64,000 bases of DNA from Cupriavidus necator N-1 (lineage in GTDB: Bacteria > Pseudomonadota > Gammaproteobacteria > Burkholderiales > Burkholderiaceae): the NCBI RefSeq assembly GCF_000219215.1, contig NC_015723.1:1302001-1366000 (forward strand), given 5' to 3'. Numbering within the stretch: the first letter of the stretch is position 1; every line of letters starts with the position of its first letter. Positions 8,913 to 16,999 of this stretch are shown here, one piece after another. The notes under the pieces were generated by a model, which did no database searches, was not told the DNA's origin, and saw only the letters and a program-made list of their open reading frames with translations. Both the position numbers and the translations under genes were made by a program.

Positions 8913-11240
8913 TTGCCGCGCCCCGTTCCTGTGTTTGCCGTCCCGCCGCCCATTCCAGCCCCGCCTGCCACGCCAGCCGCTCCGGCCTACGTGGTGGCCG
9001 TGCGCGCGCTGTGCGAGTTCACTGCCAAGGCGGGTGACCTGGACCTGCGCTTCGTGCCGACGCCATCGGCGCAGGAGGGCGTGGCCGGGCATGCCGTAGT
9101 GACCAGCCGGCGCGTGGAGGGCTACCAGGCCGAGGTGGCGCTTGCCGCCGATTTCGGCCCCTTGCATGTGCGCGGCCGCGCCGATGGCTACGATCCCGCC
9201 GCCAACCGGCTGGAAGAAATCAAGACCGTGCGCGGCGATGCCGCCGTGCCGGACAACCACCGCCACCTGCACTGGGCGCAGGCCAAGGTCTACGGCTGCC
9301 TGTTATGCCGCAAGCTGGGGCTGCCCGGGCTGGAGATCGCGGTGGTCTATTTCGACATCATCAGCCAGCGCGAGCACCCGGTCGCGGAGCACTTCACTGC
9401 GCAGGCGCTTGAAGCCTTCTTCGTGCAGACCTGCGAGCAGTTCCTGCACTGGGCGCAGGCGGAACTGGCCCATCGGCAGGCACGCGATGGCGCGCTGGCG
9501 CAGCTGGCCTTTCCGCACCAGGGTTTCCGCCCGGGCCAGCGCGAACTGGCGCAGGCGGTCTACAACGCCAACCGCGCGGGCCGCCACCTGCTGGCGCAGG
9601 CGCCCACCGGCATCGGCAAGTCGGTCGGCACGCTGTTCCCGGTGCTCAAGGCCATGCCGGGGCAGGGCATCGACAAGGTCTACTTCCTGTCGGCCCGCTC
9701 CACCGGGCGCGGCGTGGCGCTGCACGCCGCCAATGCGCTGCGCGGCCATGGCGCGCAGCCGCTGCATGTGCTGGAGCTGGTGGCCCGCGACAAGGCCTGC
9801 GAGCATCCGGAGCTGGCCTGCCATGGCGAGTCCTGCCCGCTGGCGCGCGGCTTCTATGACCGCCTGCCGGCAGCACGCGAAGCCGCGCGCGGCGTGCCGG
9901 TGCGCGACCGCGCCGCAGTGCGCACGCTGGCGCTGGCACACGGGATCTGCCCTTACTATCTGTCGCAGGAACTGGTGCGCTGGAGCGACGTGGTGGTGGC
10001 CGACTACAACTACTACTTCGACCGCAGCGCGTTGCTGTACGCGCTGACCGCGGCCAATGGCTGGTGCGCCAGCGTGCTGGTGGACGAGGCCCACAACCTG
10101 GTCGAGCGCGGCCGCGCCATGTACACCGCGGAACTCGACCCCCAATCGCTGCGCGAGGTGCGCCGCAGCGCGCCGGCCGTCGTGCGCAAGCCATTGACGC
10201 GGCTGGCCCGGCAATGGAGCACGCTGGCGCGCCAGAGTGATGACGCCTACGAAGTCCTGCCCGAAGTGCCCGCCGCCTTGCGCCGCGCGCTGGACGAATG
10301 CTGCGCGGCGGCACTGACGCATATGACCGAGCATCCAGGCGCGCAGGATCCGGCGCTGCAGCGCTTCTATTTCGATGCGCTGCATTTTGGCCGCCTGGCC
10401 GAGCAGCTCGACGCGCATTCGCTGTTCGATATCCAGCGCGTGCCGCGCAGCGGCCGCGGCCACCATGCGCGGCTGTGCCTGCGCAATGTCATCCCGGCCC
10501 CGTTCCTGCGCCCGCGCTTTGCCGCCGCGCATTCGGTCACGCTGTTCTCCGCGACGCTCGATCCTGCCGCCTATTACCTCGATACGCTGGGTTTGCCTGC
10601 CGATTGCGCGCGGGTGCAAGTGCCATCGCCGTTCCGCGCCGAGCAACTGTCGGTGCGGATTGCAGCGCGCATCTCCACCCGCTATGCGCGGCGCGAACAA
10701 TCGCTGCCGGCCATCGTCGCGCTGATGGCCGGCCAGTTCCGCGCGCGGCGCGGCAACTACCTGGCGTTCTTCAGTAGCCATGAATACCTGCAACAAGCCG
10801 TGGCCCGCTTCGCTCAGTCTCACCCCGACATCCCGCATTGGGTGCAGTCGCGGGGCATGGACGAAGCCGCGCAGGCGGCGTTCCTGGATACGTTTGCGGA
10901 AGGCGGCGAGGGCATCGGCTTTGCGGTGCTGGGCGGCGCCTTTGCCGAAGGCGTGGACCTGCCCGGCGAGCGCCTGATCGGCGCCTTCGTTGCCACGCTG
11001 GGGCTGCCACAGTTCAACGCGGTCAACGAGCAGTTCCGCGCGCGCATGCAGCAGGTGTTCGGGCAGGGATATGCCTATGCCTACCTGTATCCCGGGCTGC
11101 GCAAGGTGGTGCAGGCGGCAGGCCGGGTCATCCGCACGCAGCAGGACCAGGGCGTGGTCTATCTGATCGACGACCGCTTTGCCGCGGCCGAAGTGCGCGA
11201 GCTGCTGCCGGCATGGTGGGAAATCGCCACGGCGGCGTAG
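8913..11240 (+). CDS. DinG/XPD-like helicase with N-terminal nuclease-like domain
   Basis: A 775-residue superfamily 2 helicase. The N-terminus carries a PD-(D/E)XK signature (D91 in GRADGYD, E102-I-K104, then QAKVYG). Walker A is APTGIGKS (230-237) and Walker B DEAH is at 391-394. Four Cys (about 296, 303, 308, 346) suit the 4Fe-4S cluster of XPD/DinG helicases. Helicase motif VI lies near QAAGRVIRTQQDQG. The TTG at 8913 has no Shine-Dalgarno; GTG codons at 8931 and 8991-9000 are alternatives. The LexA box directly upstream suggests SOS induction and a DNA-repair role. The nuclease assignment rests on motifs only. Confidence 0.85.
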   Translation: MPRPVPVFAVPPPIPAPPATPAAPAYVVAVRALCEFTAKAGDLDLRFVPTPSAQEGVAGHAVVTSRRVEGYQAEVALAADFGPLHVRGRADGYDPAANRLEEIKTVRGDAAVPDNHRHLHWAQAKVYGCLLCRKLGLPGLEIAVVYFDIISQREHPVAEHFTAQALEAFFVQTCEQFLHWAQAELAHRQARDGALAQLAFPHQGFRPGQRELAQAVYNANRAGRHLLAQAPTGIGKSVGTLFPVLKAMPGQGIDKVYFLSARSTGRGVALHAANALRGHGAQPLHVLELVARDKACEHPELACHGESCPLARGFYDRLPAAREAARGVPVRDRAAVRTLALAHGICPYYLSQELVRWSDVVVADYNYYFDRSALLYALTAANGWCASVLVDEAHNLVERGRAMYTAELDPQSLREVRRSAPAVVRKPLTRLARQWSTLARQSDDAYEVLPEVPAALRRALDECCAAALTHMTEHPGAQDPALQRFYFDALHFGRLAEQLDAHSLFDIQRVPRSGRGHHARLCLRNVIPAPFLRPRFAAAHSVTLFSATLDPAAYYLDTLGLPADCARVQVPSPFRAEQLSVRIAARISTRYARREQSLPAIVALMAGQFRARRGNYLAFFSSHEYLQQAVARFAQSHPDIPHWVQSRGMDEAAQAAFLDTFAEGGEGIGFAVLGGAFAEGVDLPGERLIGAFVATLGLPQFNAVNEQFRARMQQVFGQGYAYAYLYPGLRKVVQAAGRVIRTQQDQGVVYLIDDRFAAAEVRELLPAWWEIATAA

Positions 11241-11366
11241 AAATTACACAGCCGGGCCGGTCTGGGGCATCCTCTTTGCGCGGTGCCTGCCCGGAGTTGC
11301 CGCTGGAACGAATCTGGCAGGCATGCGGATGGCATCAGTGCCAGCTATCGCGAAAGGACCAGATCC

Positions 11367-11690
11367 ATGCCCATGACCCAACAATACGCGGCCACCGAGC
11401 CGACCCGCACGGAAGTGGATGCGCTGCCGGGCGCCACCGTGCTGGAATTCGGCGCCCCGTGGTGCGGCTACTGCCAGCGCGCCCAGCCGGCGCTGGCCGA
11501 GGCCTTTGCCGTGCATCCGGCGTTGCGCCATCTCAAGATCGAGGACGGCAGCGGGCGCCGGCTTGGCCGGTCGTTTCACATCAAGCTGTGGCCGACGCTG
11601 GTGTTCCTGCGCGACGGGCAGGAAGTGGCGCGGCTGGTGCGCCCGACCGAGTCCGACCCGATCCGCGAGGCCATGCGCCGCATTGCATAG
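11367..11690 (+). CDS. Thioredoxin family protein
   Basis: A 107-residue cytoplasmic thioredoxin-fold protein. The redox motif WCGYC (about residues 31-35) differs from the classic WCGPC, and the cis-Pro lies in LWPTLVFLRDG (about 74). There is no signal peptide. An AAAGGA Shine-Dalgarno sits 8 bases before the ATG at 11367. It probably reduces protein disulfides or peroxides; the partner is not evident. It is convergent with the VOC gene. Confidence 0.8.
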   Translation: MPMTQQYAATEPTRTEVDALPGATVLEFGAPWCGYCQRAQPALAEAFAVHPALRHLKIEDGSGRRLGRSFHIKLWPTLVFLRDGQEVARLVRPTESDPIREAMRRIA

Positions 11691-11707
11691 CCCGGCCGCG
11701 CGCTGCC

Positions 11708-12139
11708 TTACTTGGCAAACACCTGGCTCAGGTCGCCAAAGGCCTTGAACTCCAGCGCATTGCCCGACGGGTCCAGGAAGAACATGGTGGCCTGCTCGCC
11801 AACCTGGCCCTTGAAGCGCACATGCGGCTCGATCACGAACTGCGTGCCCGCCGCGCGCAGCCGCTCGGCCAGGGCCTCCCATTCGGCCATCGGCAGGATC
11901 GCGCCGAAGTGCCGCACCGGCACGTCATCGCCATCGACGGCGCTGGTGGCGCGGTGTCCGCATTCCTCGGGCGACAGGTGTGCCACCACCTGGTGGCCAT
12001 AGAAATTGAAGTCCACCCAGGCCTCGGAACTGCGCCCTTCGGGGCAGCCAAGCAAGTCGCCATAGAAGCGCCTTGCCTCGGCCAGGTCGCGCACGGGGAA
12101 AGCCAGGTGGAACAGGGGGATAGAGGAAGTCGCGCTCAT
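11708..12139 (-). CDS. VOC (glyoxalase/bleomycin-resistance) family protein
   Basis: A 143-residue single-chain vicinal-oxygen-chelate protein with two paired beta-alpha-beta-beta-beta units. Candidate metal ligands are His in [12 protein letters not shown] and VRHFGAIL, and Glu near ALEFKAFGD. It begins as VOC dioxygenases and lyases do and ends with [10 protein letters not shown], the family's closing signature. It is divergent from a LysR regulator at 12262 that may control it. The substrate cannot be read from sequence. Confidence 0.8.
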   Translation of the reverse strand: MSATSSIPLFHLAFPVRDLAEARRFYGDLLGCPEGRSSEAWVDFNFYGHQVVAHLSPEECGHRATSAVDGDDVPVRHFGAILPMAEWEALAERLRAAGTQFVIEPHVRFKGQVGEQATMFFLDPSGNALEFKAFGDLSQVFAK

Positions 12140-12261
12140 GCGGGGGGCCTTTGTCGGGGGTCGGTATGCGGGCAGGCGTTGGCCTGCGCGTTGATTGTAG
12201 CCAGCACAACCCGTAATATGAAGCGAATCATTTTTGCTCTGAGCATCAGACTTTTCGATAG

Positions 12262-13146
12262 ATGATCCGCTACTTCCAGACCTTCCTGGTGGCCGCCGAG
12301 ACTGGCTCGTTTTCCGCCGCCGCGGCGCGGCTGGCGCTGACGCAGTCGGCCGTCAGCACGCAGATCCGGCGGCTGGAAGAGGACCTGGACTGCGTACTCT
12401 TCGATCGCACCGGCAAGTCGGTCGCGCTCAGCGAAGCCGGGCGCCGGCTGGTGCCGGAGGCGCGGCGCTTTGTCGAGCTCTATGCCGCGATGAAGGACCG
12501 CGCCGGCCCGCACGCCGACGCCGCGCCGGTGGAGCTGGGCGCGGTGTCTACGGTCCAGGCCACCTTGCTGGCGGATGCGATGCGGCATTTCCGGGGGCGC
12601 TTTCCGGACTCGCACGTCAATGTGGTGCCGGGCATGTCCACCCAGCTGCTGACGCAGGTGGATGCGCGCGAGCTGGACATTGCCGTGCTGATCCGGCCGC
12701 GGCTGGGCTTTCCGCCAGACCTCAAGTGGGTGCCGCTGGTGCGCGAGGGCTTTGTTGGCATTGGTCCCGCCGGCGCGCCTGCAGACCTGCGCGCGCTGCT
12801 GGAGACGCTTCCGTTCATTCGCTACAACCGCCACAGCACCGGCGGGCAGCTGGTGGACGGCTACCTGAAGCGGCAGCGGCTATGGGTCAGGGAAGGGATG
12901 GAGCTGGATGAGCCTGCCGTGATCCTGCAGATGGTGGCAGCGGGCCTGGGTTGCGCCATCATCCCGTCCGAACTGGTGCCATTGCAGCAGTCCGCGGGCG
13001 TGGTGCAGGCGCCCTTGGCGGGCGGGCCGCTCTATCGCGACGTAGGCGTGCTGGTGCGCGAATCGGCACTGCGCCGCGAGCCGGTGGCGGCGCTGATCGA
13101 TGCCTTTGTGGCCGCCAGCGCGCGCTGGCAGCCTGTCGTGGCGTAA
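12262..13146 (+). CDS. LysR-type transcriptional regulator
   Basis: A 294-residue LTTR. The N-terminal winged helix (residues 1-60; [27 protein letters not shown]) is followed by a periplasmic-binding-protein-like effector domain. The 122-bp divergent gap to the VOC gene is AT-richer than its flanks and is the likely shared control region. Effector unknown. Confidence 0.85.
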   Translation: MIRYFQTFLVAAETGSFSAAAARLALTQSAVSTQIRRLEEDLDCVLFDRTGKSVALSEAGRRLVPEARRFVELYAAMKDRAGPHADAAPVELGAVSTVQATLLADAMRHFRGRFPDSHVNVVPGMSTQLLTQVDARELDIAVLIRPRLGFPPDLKWVPLVREGFVGIGPAGAPADLRALLETLPFIRYNRHSTGGQLVDGYLKRQRLWVREGMELDEPAVILQMVAAGLGCAIIPSELVPLQQSAGVVQAPLAGGPLYRDVGVLVRESALRREPVAALIDAFVAASARWQPVVA

Positions 13147-13157
13147 GGCCGGACGAC

Positions 13158-13493
13158 TCAGCGGCTGCCGGGCAGGACCAACGTGACCAGCACCGAGGCA
13201 TCGGAGATGGCGGTCACGTCGTAGCGCACGCTCGGCCCCAGGTAGAGCAGGTCGCCCTGGTGCAGCTGGCGCTCGGCGCCGTCCACCCGCACGCGCACCT
13301 CGCCTTCCAGGCATTGCACGGTCATCGGGCCATCCACTGCATGGGGCGGCACATGCTTGCCCGCCTTCAGCACCAGCCGCATCACTTCCAGCGGGCCTTC
13401 CTTGAACAGGGCCTGGGTGGCGGTCTGGTCCAGCCGTGTGCCCAGTGGCAGCACGCTGGCGATCTGTCCGGATGCAAGATGGGGAAGGGACAT
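13158..13493 (-). CDS. Cupin-domain protein
   Basis: A 111-residue protein with one conserved cupin barrel. Motif 1 is diverged (GKHVPPHAVDGPMTVQCLEGE) and motif 2 is near LHQGDLLYLGPSVRYDV. His residues in motif 1 could hold a metal. The start at 13493 follows GAGGAG at 6 bases. Small stand-alone cupins may be isomerases, dioxygenases or sensors; the role is unknown. It is convergent with the LysR gene. Confidence 0.75.
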   Translation of the reverse strand: MSLPHLASGQIASVLPLGTRLDQTATQALFKEGPLEVMRLVLKAGKHVPPHAVDGPMTVQCLEGEVRVRVDGAERQLHQGDLLYLGPSVRYDVTAISDASVLVTLVLPGSR

Positions 13494-13598
13494 GCGCGGC
13501 TCCTCGCTCTTCTGGTGGGGTGGCTTGTCAGGCACGGCCGGCGCCTGGCGGCGGCACGCCTTCTCAATCTAGCACCGGAGCGCGCACCTCAGTAGTAC

Positions 13599-13805
13599 TC
13601 AGCGTGATGTAACCGGCGAAGCCGCCGACGCGGCAACGTCCGCCTGTGCGCAAGGCGTGGCATTGCGGGCTTGTGCGGTGCGCTCGGCAGCGTTCCTGGC
13701 AGCGGCGCGGCCGCGCTCGATCACAGCCCAGTCAGGACCGGCGGCAGCGGGAAAAGACGCGGCCAGGGCGCCAAGGCCGAGCAGCGCGAACAGGATGGTT
13801 TTCAT
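13599..13805 (-). CDS. Small exported hypothetical protein
   Basis: A 68-residue protein with a signal peptide (MKTILFALLGLGALAASFPA, cleavage after AAA at about 22). The short mature region is Ala/Arg-rich and contains a single Cys (TPCAQAD). It lies 88 bp downstream of another small exported gene on the same strand. I do not recognise a family. Confidence 0.5.
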   Translation of the reverse strand: MKTILFALLGLGALAASFPAAAGPDWAVIERGRAAARNAAERTAQARNATPCAQADVAASAASPVTSR

Positions 13806-13893
13806 GAGGGTCTTCAGGAGCAACGGAGAAGAGACGGGGCCGTGCGCCCCGTCGACACGCCACGGCGGCTGCCGTGGCGCGAGCAGGCGCCGG

Positions 13894-14208
13894 TCAGGCG
13901 GCAGCCGAAGCGCGCGAGCCGCTATGGGCCGGCGGTGCCGACACGCCGCTGCGGTCCATGCCCGCCACTTCCATGGCGGCGGCAGCGCGGTTGGCGCCGT
14001 CGGTGAACGGGTCGCGCCGGTCGTTGACGCGGGCGCCATCGGTGAACGGGTCACGCTTGCCGTTGTGCAGGTTGTAGCCGTAGCGGTCAGCGGCGACGCC
14101 GCGGTCGTTCAGGCCTTGCGCCATGGCAGGGCTGGCCAGTGCGGCGGCACCGAGTGCTGCGATCGAGAGGGTCGTGGCAAGGAGGGCTTTGAGAGCGTTT
14201 TTATGCAT
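13894..14208 (-). CDS. Small exported protein with RDPFTDGA repeats
   Basis: A 104-residue protein. The signal peptide covers about residues 1-31 and ends SPAMAQ. The mature part contains two near-identical units (GKRDPFTDGARVND and RRDPFTDGANRA) and a Ser/Ala-rich tail. The repeat suggests a short binding or structural motif, but no named family is recognised. It may be cotranscribed with the exported gene at 13599-13805. Confidence 0.55.
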   Translation of the reverse strand: MHKNALKALLATTLSIAALGAAALASPAMAQGLNDRGVAADRYGYNLHNGKRDPFTDGARVNDRRDPFTDGANRAAAAMEVAGMDRSGVSAPPAHSGSRASAAA

Positions 14209-14389
14209 GTCTGCTGTTTTTGGGTAGGTGGACGGCATGGCCCGCGAGGGGCCGCGCGGGGATGGCGGATCTGCCTCCCGCGCCGTCCGGGTTCGCCTTT
14301 TGGGCGGTGCCGTCGCGTGGGAAGCGCGCGGCACAGGACGAAGTTTAGTCAGGTTGATCCATTCCTGTGATGATTTAAACGTCGAAAGA

Positions 14390-15853
14390 TCAGTCGTTTT
14401 TTTCATCACCAGTCGCATTGGCGTCAGCCACCTTGCGCGCGGCCTGCCAACCCCCGCCGAGCGCGAGGAACAGGTCAACCTGGCGCGCGGCGACATGGCC
14501 TTCAGACGCAGCCAGTGCGGCCTCTGCATCGGCCAGCGTGCGCTCGGCGTCCAGGCGTGCCAGGTACGGGATGCGCCCCGCCTGCTGCAGGCGGCGCTGC
14601 AGCCGCGCTGCTTCGGCGGCCTGTTCACGCGCCGCGTGCAGGGCTTCGTGTCGTTCCAGTTCACGCGTGTAGGCCGACAACGCCGTTTCCGTTTCCTGCA
14701 GCGCGCGCAGCACCGCGCCGTCAAAGCGCGCCAGGGCGACGTCGGCCGCGGCTTCATGCCCGTGGATGCGATGGCGCACGCCGTTGGTCGGCAGCGACCA
14801 GCTCAGCAGCGGCCCCACGCTCCAGCGCGCCGTCGGGCCGCTGCCAAGGTGGCTCAGCACGCCGGTCAGCCCGGCGCTGGCGCCGATGCGGATCGATGGA
14901 TACAGGTCCGCCGTGGCCACGCCGATGCGAGCAGTGGCCGCGGCCAGTTCGCGTTCCGCCTGCCGGATATCGGGCCGGCGCCTGAGCAGCGCGGCGCCGT
15001 CGCCCACGGGCAGCGGCGCACGCAGCGTGGGTTCCGCATAGCAGTCCACCTCGGCCTCTGGCAGTGCCGCAGGCGGTTTGCCCAGCAGCAGCGCCAGCCG
15101 GTGGCGGGCGGCGCTACGCGCGGCTTCCAGCGTTGGCAAGGCAGCGCGCAGCGCTTCGGTGCGGGCGCGCTCGCGCGCTGCGTCGGCGGGCTCGCCGCGG
15201 CCGGCGGCGACCAAGCGGCCGGTGGCGTCCAGCGTGCGTTGCTGTACCGCGAGCTGCAGCGTGGCGGCGGCGAGGTCATGCGTGGCGGCGCAGCCCTGCA
15301 CGTAGGCGCGCACGGTCTGTGCTGCCACGGTGATGCGCACCATGTCGAGCGTGGCCTCGCTGGCTTCGGCGCCGGCCAGCGCGGCCTCGTCGGCGCGGGC
15401 GAGCTTGCCGAAGAAGTCGATCAGGTAGGACACGCCGAAACCGAAGTCCCCCAGGTTGAATACCGGTGGCTTGGTGGTCTGCAGGAAGCTCTCGGCCGAC
15501 AGCTGCGCTCGCGATGCGCTGGCGCTGGCGCCGCCCTGGGGCAGGTTCTCGGACTCCACCTCGTGCAGCAACGCCACCGCGCGGCGCAGGTTGGCGCTGG
15601 CGGCGCGGATGTCGGTGTTGGCGGCCAGCGCCTGTTCGACCAGCTGGTCGAGCCGCGCGTCGTCATAGAGCCGCCACCAGTCGTCGGGCACGGGCGCGAT
15701 GGCCACACCGTGCGCTTCGGCGCCCTGCAACGGGCCGTTGGCCGCGGGCGTGCGCACCGCCGCATGATCGGGCACGCGATAGTCCGGGCCCACGGTGGTG
15801 CAGGCGCACAGGCAGGCCGCGGCGCACGCCAGCCAGAGATGGCGCGGCCTCAC
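14390..15853 (-). CDS. Outer-membrane efflux lipoprotein (NodT/OprM type)
   Basis: A 487-residue TolC-like channel subunit. The lipoprotein signal peptide has the lipobox CLCAC (Cys at about 18), followed by TTVGPDYRVP, a hallmark of the NodT family. Two outer-membrane-factor repeats with long alpha-helical barrel segments follow. Its start overlaps the end of the HlyD gene by 4 bases (ATGA), so it is the last gene of a four-gene efflux operon. It provides the exit duct for the FUSC/HlyD pump. Confidence 0.9.
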   Translation of the reverse strand: MRPRHLWLACAAACLCACTTVGPDYRVPDHAAVRTPAANGPLQGAEAHGVAIAPVPDDWWRLYDDARLDQLVEQALAANTDIRAASANLRRAVALLHEVESENLPQGGASASASRAQLSAESFLQTTKPPVFNLGDFGFGVSYLIDFFGKLARADEAALAGAEASEATLDMVRITVAAQTVRAYVQGCAATHDLAAATLQLAVQQRTLDATGRLVAAGRGEPADAARERARTEALRAALPTLEAARSAARHRLALLLGKPPAALPEAEVDCYAEPTLRAPLPVGDGAALLRRRPDIRQAERELAAATARIGVATADLYPSIRIGASAGLTGVLSHLGSGPTARWSVGPLLSWSLPTNGVRHRIHGHEAAADVALARFDGAVLRALQETETALSAYTRELERHEALHAAREQAAEAARLQRRLQQAGRIPYLARLDAERTLADAEAALAASEGHVAARQVDLFLALGGGWQAARKVADANATGDEKND

Positions 15854-16758
15854 GACCGCGGCCCCGCGCGGCGGCTGGCGTCATCGTCGCGCCTAGCTTC
15901 GCGAACGGCCACAGTCGCGGTGCGGCCGGAGACCAGGCGCACATCCGTGGGCACGTCCTCCAGCACGATGCGCACCGGCACGCGCTGTGCCAGCCGCACC
16001 CAGTTGAAGGTCGGGTTGACGTTGGGCAGCAGGTTTGAGCCCGCGCTGCGGTCGCGGTCCTCGATGCCGGCGGCGATGCTCTGCACGTGCCCGCGCAGGT
16101 GCCGGGGCTCGCCCATGATATGCACGTCGACCGGGCTGCCGATGCGGATCCGGTGCAGCTTGGTTTCCTCGAAATAGCCTTCCACGTGGAAGGAACCGGC
16201 GTCGACCATCGACAGCACCGGGCGGCCGGTCGAGACATAGTCGCCCAGGCGCGGCAGCCGGTCGTTGAGGTAGCCCGCCACCGGGCTGCGCACGCTGGTG
16301 CGCTCCAGGTTCAGCCGGGCCAGCCGCACCGCGGCTTCGGCCTGCGCCAGCGCGGCTTCGCCTTGCTCCACGCGGGCACGCCCCTGTTCCGCGACTTCGG
16401 CAGCAACCAGGCCGTCGAGATTGCGGTTGCGCGCGGCTTCGCGTCGCGCCTGCGCCAGCGCGGCGCGCTGCGTCGCTACCGTGGCCAGTGCCTGCTGCAG
16501 GGCCAGCGCGTAGCGGTCGCGATCGATCTCGAACAGGACTTCGCCTTGCTGCACGCGCTGGTTGTCGCGCGCCAGCACGCGCGTGACCAGCCCGGACACA
16601 TCGGGCGCCACCTGGATGATGTCGGCACGTACGTGTCCGTCGCGGGTCCATGGCGCGGCCGTGTAGTAGTCCCACAGGTGGCGCAGCACCAGCAGGGCGG
16701 CGATGGCGGCCAGCAGCGTTGGCAGCAAGGGAAGCAGGGGGCGGAGTCGGAAGGTCAT
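15850..16758 (-). CDS. HlyD/EmrA-type periplasmic adaptor (AaeA-like)
   Basis: A 302-residue membrane-fusion protein. A single N-terminal membrane anchor (about residues 5-25) precedes a lipoyl-like domain (VAPDVSGLVTRVLARDNQRV), a short alpha-helical hairpin and a second lipoyl half (TSVRSPVAGYLNDRLPRLGDYV). Both ends overlap their neighbours by 4 bases, consistent with translational coupling. With the FUSC and DUF1656 genes it matches the AaeXAB p-hydroxybenzoate efflux arrangement. Confidence 0.9.
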   Translation of the reverse strand: MTFRLRPLLPLLPTLLAAIAALLVLRHLWDYYTAAPWTRDGHVRADIIQVAPDVSGLVTRVLARDNQRVQQGEVLFEIDRDRYALALQQALATVATQRAALAQARREAARNRNLDGLVAAEVAEQGRARVEQGEAALAQAEAAVRLARLNLERTSVRSPVAGYLNDRLPRLGDYVSTGRPVLSMVDAGSFHVEGYFEETKLHRIRIGSPVDVHIMGEPRHLRGHVQSIAAGIEDRDRSAGSNLLPNVNPTFNWVRLAQRVPVRIVLEDVPTDVRLVSGRTATVAVREARRDDDASRRAGPRS

Positions 16759-16973
16759 GAAGGCAGTCCCGGCACCGCGACAAAGACTGCGGCCACGGCG
16801 CCAAGGACGATCACATAAAGGGAAAGATTGAACAGCGAGCGGTGCCAGATATGCCGGTAGCAGCCCAGCGCGGCCAGCACCATGCGGATCGCGGTAGTGA
16901 CGGCGAAGGCCAGCACCATCAGCACCAGCACGCCTGGCACGAAGACGCCATAGAGATCGATTTCACTGAGCAT
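16755..16973 (-). CDS. DUF1656 inner-membrane protein (AaeX-like)
   Basis: 72 residues with two hydrophobic segments (about 10-33 and 47-68) and the typical start SEIDLYGVFVPGVLV. AaeX/DUF1656 proteins are small partners of FUSC-type pumps of unknown detailed role. It lies 26 bp after the FUSC gene and overlaps the HlyD gene by 4 bases. Confidence 0.85.
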   Translation of the reverse strand: MLSEIDLYGVFVPGVLVLMVLAFAVTTAIRMVLAALGCYRHIWHRSLFNLSLYVIVLGAVAAVFVAVPGLPS

Positions 16974-16999
16974 TCGGCGGCAGCGGAAAGTTGGGGAGA

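Noticed and set aside
14228..16177. A 649-codon plus-strand frame opposite the efflux operon
   Set aside because: It lies antisense to well-defined OMF and HlyD genes and has no domain or signal features.
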